Notes under the pieces: generated by a model
Seen by the model: only the letters and a program-made list of their open reading frames with translations
Databases searched by the model: none
What the model was told of the DNA's origin: nothing
In this document: one piece after another, positions 1-12,410 of the stretch
How positions within the stretch are numbered: the first letter of the stretch is position 1
How the letters are laid out: each line of letters starts with the position of its first letter
Position numbers and translations under genes: made by a program
From: Sipunculus nudus
Taxonomy: Eukaryota > Annelida > Sipuncula > Golfingiida > Sipunculidae
Direction of reading: 5' to 3'
Assembly (NCBI GenBank): GCA_026874595.1
Contig: CM049317.1
Coordinates: forward strand, 63,747,118 to 63,811,117
Length of the DNA: 64,000 nucleotides

Positions 1-420
1 GGCTAAAATGTTGCAGGTTTATACATCCCGACAGCTCTCTTGATTTTATGACAGGTGGAGCCACCTGCATTCTAGTTTATGCAGCAGACATCCAAGCTTA
101 TATCTTGGGAACAATTTGACCGATTGGGCCAATGTTTTGCATGTGTATAGTTCTCACATAGCTCTTTATCATACGCAAAACTGGTGAAGTCACCTGCAAC
201 CATTACTGCTCAGCGTCCATCTGATTGTCTGCCACGGGCTAAAATCACTCATATACATGTAGTGGTTTGACTTATCTGCCTTAAATTTTGCATATGTATA
301 CAATTGGGACGGCTTTCTGGATTTTGTGGTAGGGGGGCAACCTTCATACACAATTTGGCTGCAGACATCCATGCTAATATGCAACACTTCACTCTATTTC
401 CCCTTGCCACTTAATCCATG
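1..420 (-). repeat. Interspersed repeat, fragment of the cacggcagacaaacag family
   Basis: The reverse complement matches the units at 2380-3445: the same ordered blocks (gtggttttagcccacggcag, a ctgtgcaaaaatggttgcag-like block, a gagatatgagc block) occur here inverted. A 65-codon open frame inside it is only the translated repeat. No gene is seen. Confidence 0.7.
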
Positions 421-1010
421 CCTCACTTCACCCGTTCCACTCTGATTTAGGCGGATACACGTAGTCGCTTGTCGACTACCCGTATTCTAGTTTTTTTTTA
501 ATCTTTAATTGTATTTTTTAGATTGCCAAATTTGACCAGTACTGTCAGTTTCTCTTCTTTGTTTCATGCAGTCCTGACTCTAAGTCATCTGAGCTAAAGC
601 GATCACCCTTTGTCCGTCTTCGGTATATTGGTCTGAAAATTTTAGTTGGACAAGTAGCTAAATCATAACTTTGTGATGTCCTACTACACAGCTCATCTGA
701 TACCAACAATTTTGTGAACCTTTAAAAACAAAACTAGCTCATTTAGTCAGCTGAGCATCAAGATCCATGCGTCACTTGTTTTTCCTAACCAGGAAAATTA
801 CAAAATGTTGGGGCTTAGCGCAGGGGGATTCAGACCTCTGGCAGTAAATGTGTTAATAGTGTTGGATTAACTAAAGGATTTAAAAAAAATTCTAACCTAT
901 TTATATTGATATTAATTATAAGTTTAGCAAAGACAAATTTTGAATGAATACCTTAAAATCCATAATGTTTATCACATTGATAAGGTACTGATTTGTTTAA
1001 AGTATGCAAT
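421..1010. other. Intergenic A+T-rich sequence, nothing recognised
   Basis: No long open frame, splice-bounded exon or RNA gene is visible. Around 580-610 there is a short relic of the accagtctgcag-type repeat end (agtcatctgagctaaagcga followed by a ccctttgtccgtc string). Confidence 0.5.
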
Positions 1011-1012
1011 TA

Positions 1013-2345
1013 TTGTATCCCCAGACAAAGTCGGGATACTATGGTTTAACGACGATCACGCCGCCGCCGCCGCCGCCGCAGAAAAACCTTGTGAGCGGGA
1101 TAACTCAAAAAATATTTAACTGATCTTTTTCAAACTTTACATTTGTATAGATATAGGTAAGGGGACGAAGCCTATTTAAAATGGGGTCATGACCTATGCT
1201 AGGAGAGTGACCTTGACCTTGAATAGGTCCATTTTTGCTGAAAATAACACACATTCTTAAATATCGCAAGTAAGCTTGCATGGACTGGTCCAAAAATCAA
1301 GGTGACCGAAGATCTTGGATAGCCTTGTGATATACCGGAAACTAGTGGCGCCACCTATTATCCTTTTCGTGTTTTTGCGCCTTTTAATACCCCCGTAATT
1401 GCCACTTAACAGTACTGTAAGCATTATAAGTCAAAAACTATTGGACAGATTTCTTTCATATTATGCACATGTAGAGAGATGGGTTATGGGATGAGGTCTA
1501 TTTACATTTGGGTCATGACCTTTGCCATGAGAGTGTCCTTGACCTTTAATGTGTCCATATTTGGTGAAAATCACACACCTCTTATGATATCTCCAGTGTT
1601 GATAGCCATATGGATTTCAAAGGTGACTTATGTATGGCCCACCACTAAGTAAGAACCCAATAGGTTCTAGGGTCATGAGGTCAAAGGTCAAGGTCACTGG
1701 ACTCGCATCTTAAAAGATACTGTGGATGCATTTTAAGCCATGCATTTTAAGGCAAACTTTCATCCCAGGTCTTCCATCTTGAATATATAGCTCACTTGCC
1801 AATAGTTGATGATCCATATCAATTTTGGGGTCACAAGGTCAAAGGTCTAGGCCACAGGAGCTATCTGTCCAAAAATTAGTTTCTGGATGATAATTCCTGC
1901 TTTTATTGATGTATGGAATTCAAACTTGACTTGTATATGGCCCATTGGAAAAGCAAGACCCGAATTGATTTCGGGTGATGAGGTCAAAGGTCAAGGTCAC
2001 AGGACACATCTTTAAAAAGATGTGGATGCATTTTCAGCCAAACATTTCATCTCAGATCTTTCATCTTGCACATATAGTTTACCTGCCAAGAGAGGAAGAA
2101 CCCTATCAATTTTGATGTCACAAGGTCAAAGGTGAAGGTCACAGGAGCCATCTGTTCAAAAATTAGTTTCTGGATAATAATTCCTGCTTTAATTGATGTA
2201 TAGATTTCAAACTTGACTTGTATATGACCCATTGGAAAAGCAAGACCCGAATTGATTTTGGGGTGATGAGGTCAAAGGTCAAGGTCACAGGACACATCTT
2301 TAAAAAGATAAAGGTCACAGGACCAACATCTTCAAACAGATTGTG
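1013..2345 (+). repeat. Compound repeat starting cccagacaaagtcggg, rich in tgacctt/aaggtca
   Basis: Starts with tatccccagacaaagtcggg and a (CCG)n tract near 1061-1080, as does the copy at 14283. It continues into at least three diverged units of about 160-290 bp, each with a caaggtcaaaggt-like core (about 1680, 1835, 1978, 2119, 2268). The copies of aggtcaaaggtcaaggtcac are close to identical. Non-coding. Confidence 0.75.
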
Positions 2346-2379
2346 GATTGATAGATGGAAGAAACAATAATTGTCCTCA

Positions 2380-3445
2380 GCCTAAACGTGTATGTAGGTT
2401 GTGCCACCTACCACAAATCAAGAAAGCTGTCCAAGTTGTATACATATGCGAAATTTTAGGCAGAAAAGTCAAACCACTACATATATATGAGTGGTTTTAG
2501 CCCACGGCAGACAAACAGACAGACGCTGTGCAAAAATGGTTACAGGTGGCCCCTCCAGTTTTGTGTATAATAAAGACCTATGTGAGATCTAAACAAATGC
2601 ACAATTTTGGCCCAATCCGTCAAATGGTTCCCGAGATATGAGCTTGGATGTCTGCAGCGTAAACTAGAATGTAGGTGGCCAAGTGTCATAAAATCGAGAA
2701 AGCTGTCTAGGATTCATAAACCTGCAAAATTTTAGGCAGTTATGTCAAATCACTAGAGAGAAATGAGTGATTTTAGCCCACGGCAGACAAACAGACCGAC
2801 GCTGTGCAAAAGTGGTTGCAGGAGGCCCCTCCAGTTTTGTGTATGATAAAGACCAATGTGAGATCTATACACATGCAAAATTTTGGCCCCAATCGGTCTA
2901 ATGGTTCCAGAGATATGAGCTTCGATATCTGCAGCGTAAACTAGAATTTAGGTGGCGCCACCTGTCATAAAATCAAGAAAGCTATCCAGGATGTATAACA
3001 CTGCAACATTTTAGGCAGATATGTCAAACCACTGCCGAGATATGAGTGATATTATCCCACGGCAGACAAACAGACGGACGCTGTGCAAAAATGGTTGCAG
3101 GTGGCGCCACTTATTTTGTGTATGATAAAGAGCTATGTGAGATCTATACACATGCGAAATTCTGGCCCGATCGGTCAGACGGTTCCCGAGATATGAGCTT
3201 GGATGTCATCAGCGTGAACGTGAATGTAGGTGGCGCCACCTGTCATAAAATCAAGAAAGCTATCCAGAATGTATACGCATGCCGAATTTCAGGTGAATTA
3301 GTCACATTCACTGCAGAGATATGAGTGATTTTAACCAAAGGCATATGAACAGATGGTACTGTGCAAACATGGTTGCAGCTGGCGCCACCATTTTTTGTGT
3401 ATGTTATAAAGCTATCCAAAGGCTGCATTTGTATAAAAAAAAATT
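2380..3445 (+). repeat. Tandem array of about 278 bp units with ggtggcgccacc core
   Basis: The block cccacggcagacaaacagac recurs at 2501, 2777 and 3056, a spacing of 276 and 279 bp. Each unit also has a gtgagatctatacacatgc block and a ggtggcgccacctgtcat block followed by aaaatcaagaaagct. The 92-codon plus-strand open frame at 3046-3324 is a read-through of one unit and is not a gene. Confidence 0.85.
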
Positions 3446-4330
3446 TTTTTCCTGACAAATACAGGTGAGGCCACCAGTCTGCAGAAACTGATAAAACACT
3501 CCATGGTCAATATCCATGCAAACGATAATGGTGATCTCAGCATTGTTGTTCAGATACTTTAGCTTCTGTATCAAAATTTCCATTATTCTGAGCTGTACTT
3601 TGGAGTGACTTACCTCAAAGGATATGGGTAAGAGATAAAAAATAAAAAAATACAGGTGGTGCCACCAGTCTGCAGAAATTGATGAAACATTTCATGATCA
3701 ATATGTATGCCAAAAATCATGACCATCAGTGATGTAGTTAATGAGATATTGAAGTTTTTGTATGAAATTTTTGACTATTCTGGGGGGTACTTTGGGACCC
3801 CATAGCTCAAAGGATATGGATAACAGAGACCTAATTTCTGGTTTCCATGGAGACTTTTCATAGGTCTCTCTCTGTGTCAAGAATGAAGATTCTAGGTCTA
3901 GTCTTTACGATTTTTTGCCCTGTTAACAGATGTTCAAATTTTTAAAGGTCTCAAAAATAAAGAAAACAATACCTAAGAAATCGTAAAATACAGGTGGCGC
4001 CACCAGTCTGCAGAAACTGATGAAACATCTCATGATCAATATGTATGCCAAAAATCATGACCATCAGTGATGTAGTTAATGAGCTATTGAAGTTTTTGTA
4101 TGAAATTTTTCACTATTCCTGGGGGGGGGGGGGGGGGACTTTGGGGCCCCATACCTCAAAGGATATGAGTAACAGAGACCTAATTTCTGGTTTCCAAGGA
4201 GATTTTTCATGGACCTCGTAGAATGCCAAGTTACAAGATTCTAGGTCCAGCGGTTACGATTTGTGCCTGGTTAACGGACGGACAGACGGCCAGACGGACA
4301 TTCAAAAAGAAAACAAAATGTTAAATTGCC
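3446..4330 (+). repeat. Diverged tandem units of the accagtctgcag family
   Basis: The unit start acaggtgg(n)gccaccagtctgc recurs at about 3461, 3651 and 3989. Shared downstream blocks are ccatagctcaaaggatatg, gacctaatttctggtttcca and the gacggacagacggcc-type end. Includes an 18-19 base G run near 4120-4138. The same family is found at 21270, 31370-32700 and 36990. Confidence 0.8.
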
Positions 4331-5418
4331 TCCTTAATCTCAGTCGTCAAATCTTTATGACTTCTCTAGTTAAGGAACGAAACCCCAAATTTATCTATTG
4401 CTTGTAGAGTTTATTTTACACAAGATATTAGTAAAGTTAATTAAAGTATCTTACCAAATCTCGCTTGCTCTGTTCATAAGATATTACAATTTTGAACTTG
4501 ATATTTTTATAGCTAATAGCCAGTTGTATGTTTGTATCATTACAAAATGCACGTAACTGCATAATAATTCAAATTTCTCAGTGACAGTGTATATATGACA
4601 AAATACATGTAACACATAATGATTTACTTCTGTATTTGATATTGATACTAAGATATATTACGACAAAAGGGAGCATAAAGAAAATAATGCATACACATCA
4701 AATTCAAAAGCATCAATACTTTCACAGATAGCACAAATCCATAAATACTCTATCAAAAATATATTTATTATGTTCTTTCATCTATTATTTACATATTATT
4801 TACATAGCATACAAACAATATGAATAGAGAAAAGATTGGTTACATCTCCAGAATTTACAAAAGCATTTGAGCAGAAGCTTTACGTAAGCACCATTGTATG
4901 CGTTTATATAATGAGCTACAATATACACGCACTTTTTTCATTCAGGAGATAATCCGAAATGGCCAGTTGCAAGGTTCACAAAGCAAAATAAACTTACCCG
5001 ATATACCCGATATAATTTCTTAATTATATGCCTATATTATTCTTTAAATGCGGAAGGTATAACTATATAGATACAGTGGTTGGCTTTTTGTTCGGGATGG
5101 TGTCTGTTTCGCGATATTCGCGAAAGGGAAGTCATGCCAAAAATAAAACGTGAATGAGACGCCAAATCTACGAGGGAAAACTGACATTTATTTTGTGGCC
5201 TGATTCGTGTCAAGTATAAGAAATATGAAGTTTTTATATTTTCTGCCTATAAAGTTGATTGTTTTTCCACACGCTTGATATGCTTTTGTGACCACAATTA
5301 ATAAAGATTTCTAGTGCTTCATTAAAAAATCCATATTGAATACACTCTGTGTAGAAAACACTATGGTGAGATCATGAAAAGTGAAAATCGGAAAATTCCA
5401 ACATCGACAAGATGAAGC

Positions 5419-5459
<41 letters not shown>

Positions 5460-5589
5460 ATGGGTTATTTTAAACGGTGTTAATATATGTTAAGAACGCC
5501 TTCTTAAATACAGATAAAACCAACTGGTAGAACCATGCATGCATACAAAATTATCCTTTACGATCCGCGCATTTTATAAAAGAAGTTTC
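4331..5589. other. Intergenic 3' flank of the lectin gene
   Basis: A+T-rich with no supported gene. Contains an (AT)n tract at 5423-5453. Nothing else is recognised. Confidence 0.5.
5423..5453. repeat. (AT)n microsatellite
   Basis: About 31 bases of uninterrupted AT dinucleotide directly downstream of the predicted lectin terminal exon. Confidence 0.95.
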
Positions 5590-5671
5590 CTAGACATCAT
5601 GATTGATAACGTCTTCATCTTTGTCTTCAGAATCACGAATGACACAAGTCGTTGTCATCAAGCACTCACAC
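5590..5671 (-). CDS. Lectin exon 12: acidic C-terminus and stop (tentative)
   Basis: In the required phase an open frame of 26 codons ends at TAG and contains RDSEDKDEDVINHDV. The acceptor (gatccag) lacks a strong pyrimidine tract. An acceptor 10 nt upstream (attgacag) would stop after about 4 codons. The ending is uncertain. Confidence 0.35.
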
Positions 5672-8600
5672 CTGGATCTTCCTGTCAATATATCAACGTA
5701 AAATACAATAATTCAACCACCGAGCTCTTTTATAGCATACGCACCTTCTTTTATTAAAAAAAGAATGTGCGAAACACCGAAATATGGAAAAGTTAATATT
5801 CCGTATGGATAAATAAGAACAATGAAAATGAACCGACACGCACCTTTTTAGTAAACCTTCTGTCCTGCTTTTCTTGTTTTCCTTCACTCCTCTGGAAATA
5901 TGTAAACAATACAAAGGTTTAGATTGAATTAAAGGAGAAAACAAGATTAGAATTTTATATTAATCACTTTCTTTGTTCCATAAATTTACATTTGAATGAT
6001 ATTGTGTGATATTGCAATCGTATGATAATTCTGATGAGAACAATGTGACTTCTCTTCCTATCCAGTTTTATATGTAAGGAATAAGTGGAAAGGTAAAGCC
6101 CACCTTTTCGACAAAAAGATCAGGAGACATCCAAACAGCATGATTACCACTGTGGCAGCCGTAAACAAAACTGATAACAGAGACAGAGTGAACAAACCCT
6201 CACAAGAGTCTGAAAATTATGAAAACTGTATTATGATAACTGTTCTGTATATAAACATAGATAGAATTAGATTTTGTCGATCGCTGAGAACTGTCAAATC
6301 AACATGCTCTGAACAGGTGAGCTAAATTTTTCGATGGCAGCCAGCTATACTTTTACAGACCCTAATTCACAGAGCCGTTATGGCGTCCATCCATGAATAA
6401 TGAATAAATGAATACACTTGATGTTTCGATCAAACGTTCAGCATTGCCGGGAAGGCATCGAGAATCTATCTAATCAAATAAAGCCATATTGGCCTGTCCT
6501 GTTTTTATACTCCCGTCTATACGGGACGTATTATGGTAAACCCACCGTCCATCCGATAACTTGTAATGTGGTCGCGATAACTTACCGGGGCGTTGATGGA
6601 TTTGCACGAAACTCACCATAACTGCTTAAAAATAGATTATCTCGTCCGAGTTTGATTATAGGCAAAATCTACTCATATTGAACAAGGTCAAAGGTCATTA
6701 GGCTACTCTGTGGTGTCGCCGCGATAACTTACGTGGAATTCGATCGACTTTGATAAAACTCAACAGAAATATTAAGCAATATAATATCTCGCTTACGGTC
6801 AATTTTGTGCAAAATACACATATTTAATGAAGTCAGAGGCCACCAGACTTTGGCGACACCATTGTGACTTACCAACAAAGGACCCATGGGTCATGTCGCT
6901 CAGTTGAATTTTGAAAAATTTTAGCAAATGCAAACTATACTTTTTATTTTGGTTTTTCATAAATACTAGCATTTGCAAAGCTAAGAAGAAATGGCTCTGC
7001 TAAAATGAAACTCTATGATTTATAGAATAATGGGCATGAGCAAACGTCATTAATAAACATAAATTTATTAACTGAAATAAAATGCTGAAAAAAATCAAAT
7101 GAGCATAAATAAAATTTAAAAAGCATGTTAAAACAAGCCAAATAGCTATAAATCTCATTTGCACTGTGTAATAAATAAAACTTGTGGCCTGAAACCATCT
7201 AATGATGCAATCCGGAAAATATCGACCTAAATGTTATATGAATGGATACATTTGATAAACAAAAAAATGTGCTTATGCAATAAAGATTTTCAAATTTAAA
7301 TATATAACCATATGAGCTAAAAAATAATCCCACGAAAGTTTGCCCAATATTTCCGATTAAGTTTAACAGTGTTATTCATATTAAGGCGAGCCAACTTTAA
7401 GAGATATGTGTGAAATGCTACAATGTCTTTATATCTTATTTAATCTTAAAACATGTCATCGAGATCCTAATATTTTATCACATTTGAATATTAGTATTAA
7501 AATCCTGATTTTTTGGGGGGTGGGGGTTGTTTAAAAACGAAATTAATTTTTTTTTTTAATTCTCAACAACAAAAAATAAATTTAACATTGACATTATAAG
7601 ATTCATCTTGTTTATGCGTCCTGTTCATTGGAGGTGTAGGTGGGGGAGGAGTCGCCTGGGTTACTGCTGGTTGCTGCATAAAACGTTTAATTATAAGATT
7701 CATCTTGTTTACTGTACAGGTCTGTACATTAATAAGGTTTGAATAGGGCTGAGAGAGAGAGAGAAATAGAGTGATAGAGATAGAGAAATGCCCTCTGTGG
7801 TAGTTATTGCAGACAGCCTTGCCCATCTCACCTAAAAAGAGGGTGCTGGCTACGAGTGAAGTGATTACATGACAGCCTGGGGAGCTGAGGTTAGCTCTTG
7901 CACACGTACTGCATACCACTGTTCTAGGTTGGTTTCATGTCAACAATCCTTGACATGTTGCTTGTAAACTTGAAAGAAAATCTACAGTTTTTGATCAATT
8001 GGCTTCAAGTTTCAGATTATAAAGATTTAATCATTATATATGTGAAAAAGCTATGAAAATTAAATCAACAGTGCTTACAATGAGGAGATACTGGAAGAAA
8101 ATGTGCCATGGTCAAATTAGGGCAAAAATTAAAGTACTTATTTTGCATTTATACTAATAACTTAAACAGTTTACAAAGGTTTTATCTAATTTCTGATAAA
8201 CAATTAAAACTATAATCAGTTATAATCAGTTGAGCTAAAAATTCATATGGATTTTAATGAAACTCATTATACATATTTACAAAAATAGTTTCTCACCTGA
8301 ATTACATTCCGTGCAAAGTTCACCCATATTTAATGAGGACAGCAGATACATGACGGCGTATTAAGCACGTTTGCGGTGCTCTTGTTGTTACATGTTTTCT
8401 TGTGAACAGTGTTTTTTTTCTTTGGATTTGACTGTTTTGATTTCTTTGCCTTTCTCTTGTGATTGTTCTGTGAATTTACAGGCCTGTTCATTATTCATGA
8501 AGTAGACGCCTGAGCAAATCACCGATTCAAGGACTGTGAAGGTGTAGCTTAGTGCAACAGACCTACCTATAAGAAGATGCTAGCTCTTTGATCTTAGATT

Positions 8601-11600
8601 TTCAAATGAAATTACAACCTTTTTTGCTCAAACTGTGGTTTACAACATGACCTTAATAGACACTTGCAGCGGCGCTTCTCCCACCAAAGGCGCCCTTTTG
8701 TTGTATTTAGGAATTTTCGTATTGCAATAGTTAAATGCACAACATTTAAAACATTCACAAATCATATAAATTGGTTTAATAGTAATATGATTCTGTTTCC
8801 ATAGAACTACATATCTTTCATGCCTAGGGAAAATATAAATATCAAATGTACGTCTAATGTACGTTTGAAAGGTGCATCAAGATTCGCAGCATCAAGTGAG
8901 CGATTCATGTGGTGTATGTGGGTATAGACCTAACTTTTCATACACTTTTTTTTCATTTTGCTTTGTCCTTCAGGTGATGCGGATCTACACTATCAGAATG
9001 ACCCATATAAGTATCCCTTGGAGTATCATAGGTTTCTCCGGAAGAGACTCCTCCTTGTTAACTACCCCAAGGTGAACCGACTCGGACGTCAGACACGCCA
9101 ATCACTTGACCACTGCCACTGGGTGTATTACTAGGATTTGACTATTGTGCAAAACAAATGAGACATAATGATCTTTACTTACTGGTGCCAGCTGATTTTC
9201 TGTTAAACGGAGAAAGCTGTTGTGCGTTCACCGAAGTCCTATTCTGAACTGTAGCTATATAAATGTATAAAAAAATTAAAAAGAATATGCACTAATACGT
9301 GACAGTCCCTTAGACATTCAAATCACAAAACAGTGGTTGGTGTTGAATAAAAATTCAAGTATATTATTTTTCCTGATCTGTATCAATTCCATATTTTTTT
9401 TTGGTTTTCATATTGTACTACAAATGAAATGTGACACATGAATTAAATAAGTGACACGTTCGAACCATTCTAGCCGAAGACGTGTTAAAAGCAGGAAGTG
9501 CAAATCATCACCATGGTATGCTTATAATAACCTTCTGTAATTCGTTTTACACAAATTATTAAAACATTATATGACAAATCAATGCTATCATTTCTATAAT
9601 AGAAATAATAGAACACCATAACCCAACCCTAAGCATTACCATGTATGAAATATCACTGGGTTATCTTTTAAAAATAAAACTATCTGTATATATTAAAGTA
9701 AGAAAAAAGAAGATCTGAATAAAATGCTTTCTTATGATTAATCTTGAAAAATAATGAATACTCAGACTAAAAGCCGTGAAAACAGGAGACTAAAAAATTA
9801 AAAATGCTATGCATCTAATTGGGCATATAAATTTCTACATGTTACATACCAGAACCTGCAAATAGTGTAAGAAAAGACAATCAGAAACTTGTTAAGCTAT
9901 CTGAAACCAACGAACATCCTCCTTCAAAACACTTTACAACTGTATATTTTCAGAATTTTGATCGAATCAATAATCATTCTTACTTCCTTTCAGAACTTAT
10001 TCGTGAATATAATATCTGGCAAGATGATATAGAAATGTTTTTAATATTTAGCTAGAATCATGCAATCATATATTTACGCAATTTAAAAGGTTCTTGCCTG
10101 AACGGTTACGATTTTTTTTTTTTTTTTTTTTGCTAAAAGAAGGATGAAATCCCTATTATCAGAATACAGTCCAGGTTTTATGCTATAAAAAGTACGATGC
10201 TACCATAATTTCTTAGACGGGAAGTGGAGTCTTCCGTTGTACTTTCAGTTGGTCGAATAAATTCTGCAACAAAAGAAACAAATGAGTTATGTGCTTCTTA
10301 AGAATTATTTTACTCAATAAAAAAATATGATGAAGAGATTCAAAGACCCATCTCAAACCAATCGACCCTTCAGTCTGCTAACATTCTTCATTCAAGCACG
10401 AAATTGGGTATGATGTCCTCAACGGAACTCAGAAATACACGTCATCTTTCATTAGCCTGTATGTTTGTATATGTAGGTATATCTGTGTCAATGCGCTCTA
10501 TCAGAGTGCGTTACACGTTACCTGTACAGTCTATTCAAATCCATTGACCACCGCCTCACAAAGCTAAAACGTTTATTATTAGTAGATTAGATAAAATGCA
10601 TGTGCTTAATTTTCAAAATGTGGGTCTGAGGACATGTCCCCTCTCACATTTCCAAGGGGTTGAGAATAAAGTTAACTTTGTCTTCTTTAATTTTGACTTT
10701 TTTATTTTTAAATTTAGAGACAATATCGACAATCAATTATAGTTTTGTCATAAATTCCTCAATAATCATTCCATGATGCACTTTATGAGAAGATAAGGAT
10801 TTTAAATTTGCAATTGCATATTTTGAATAGCAGAAATATTTGCAGAATATGTAATGGACGTGAAGAAAATCATGATACTACGGATATCTATTATGTCTCA
10901 TCTGTAAAAATGTAAGTTTTGTACCAAGATTTTGACCAGGTGTCTTTTTTTCGGGGATGAGGTGGGTGGCTTCTATCTGTATTGATGTGGATTGTCCTCT
11001 AACATTGCCTATGAATAGAAGTAACTAAAATCACTGACCTTGTGCACAGATGTAAGAGTGTTTTTCCTCGCATGAGACAGATTTCCAATAGTAGCCCTCA
11101 TCAAACTTTTGTAATACGGCACATCTACTTTCTGGCTTCGGTTCTCCTTTGTACCAAAATGTAGAACTGGCTTCGTGAGATGCTACATAATTAAACCTGT
11201 ACTTTTTAATCCCATTAGATTAGATAACAGGTGTTACGTATTAATATATCAAATATGTCAATCATATTAATTTTCCGTCTCATAAAATGATTCGCTCTAG
11301 CAAGTCAGTTTTTTATTAGCCTGTGAATCTGTTCAGAGTTTTGAGATGCATTTCTCTTACCCTTCGTATCATTGTAATACCAAGACGCTTTCCTCAAACC
11401 GACCCAAAAGTTAGTACATGTGTTGTGCTGGCGTTTGTTGAGCCAAGTTACTATCTGTTGAAGTTGGGTCTTCGTTTCCATTGAAACGATCGAGAAGCCT
11501 TGTCTTGAGCACGTGTTCTGGGCGTCATACCATCCCCCGACGTCACAACCGAAGACATAGCACTTGTTTTCCACTTTCAAGCAGTTTCGTGGGGTAATAT

Positions 11601-12058
11601 CATACGGACAATGGGTACATTCTGCAAAAAAATGATGAACTATTTGTGAGCTCCAGAAAAAAAAGTGTTAGTCATTTAGTCTTAGAACTGTGGAACATTA
11701 AATATTCATTTCAAGGTGAAAGTGCATATAATATAGCACGTTACTCATTTTTATTTTAGAAATAATAATTTACAAATAGTTACATTATGTTTAAGTAAAT
11801 AAACATTATTGGTTAATCCCCCAGTTTATCTGTGATGTTAAAAGGGCGTTATTTATTCTATATAAAAACCAAGCTTGTATCAAATTACAGGTATCCGGTC
11901 AATGTGTTTATATTTGAATGTAGTATGTGTATTGGTTATTACTACAAAATAAAAAACTACAAGAGGGATAAGAGCAACACATAAGAATTGTTAAACAAAC
12001 TCCTAAAGTCCAATATTATATCCGTCTTAATTAAGAGGATATCAAATTCAAATTTGAT

Positions 12059-12105
<47 letters not shown>

Positions 12106-12361
12106 TGTTACACTTATCCCTCGTGTACTGTGTATTATGTCTCGGGTGTAACTTAAGCACTTGTCAGACGAGTACTTTTTAGCGTTCACTGACCTTCAAT
12201 TTGACAAATATACCCTTCACCTTGGCTATTGCAAGTCTCAGCTTTTACGGCTTCATACCGCAGCTTCAACAGACCACATGTGTTGCTTTGTTTCCCTGCC
12301 AATTGGATTTCACCATCTTAAACAAACACAGTACGACAGTCGAAAAACTTTTAATAAATGT

Positions 12362-12410
<49 letters not shown>

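Noticed and set aside
3046-3324. 92-codon plus-strand open frame
   Set aside because: It is a translation of one 278 bp tandem repeat unit. The same protein-like string recurs in shifted or inverted form in the other units.
7563-7919. 118-codon minus-strand open frame with a proline run
   Set aside because: No recognisable domain. The PPPPTPP part comes from a G-rich low-complexity tract, and there is no splice pattern linking it to the lectin gene.
8900-9040. Alternative lectin C-terminal exon (hydrophobic or YDTP-containing frames)
   Set aside because: Two competing frames and weak splice sites. The span-encoding exon at 6104-6209 has better splice sites, fits phase and has a following basic exon.
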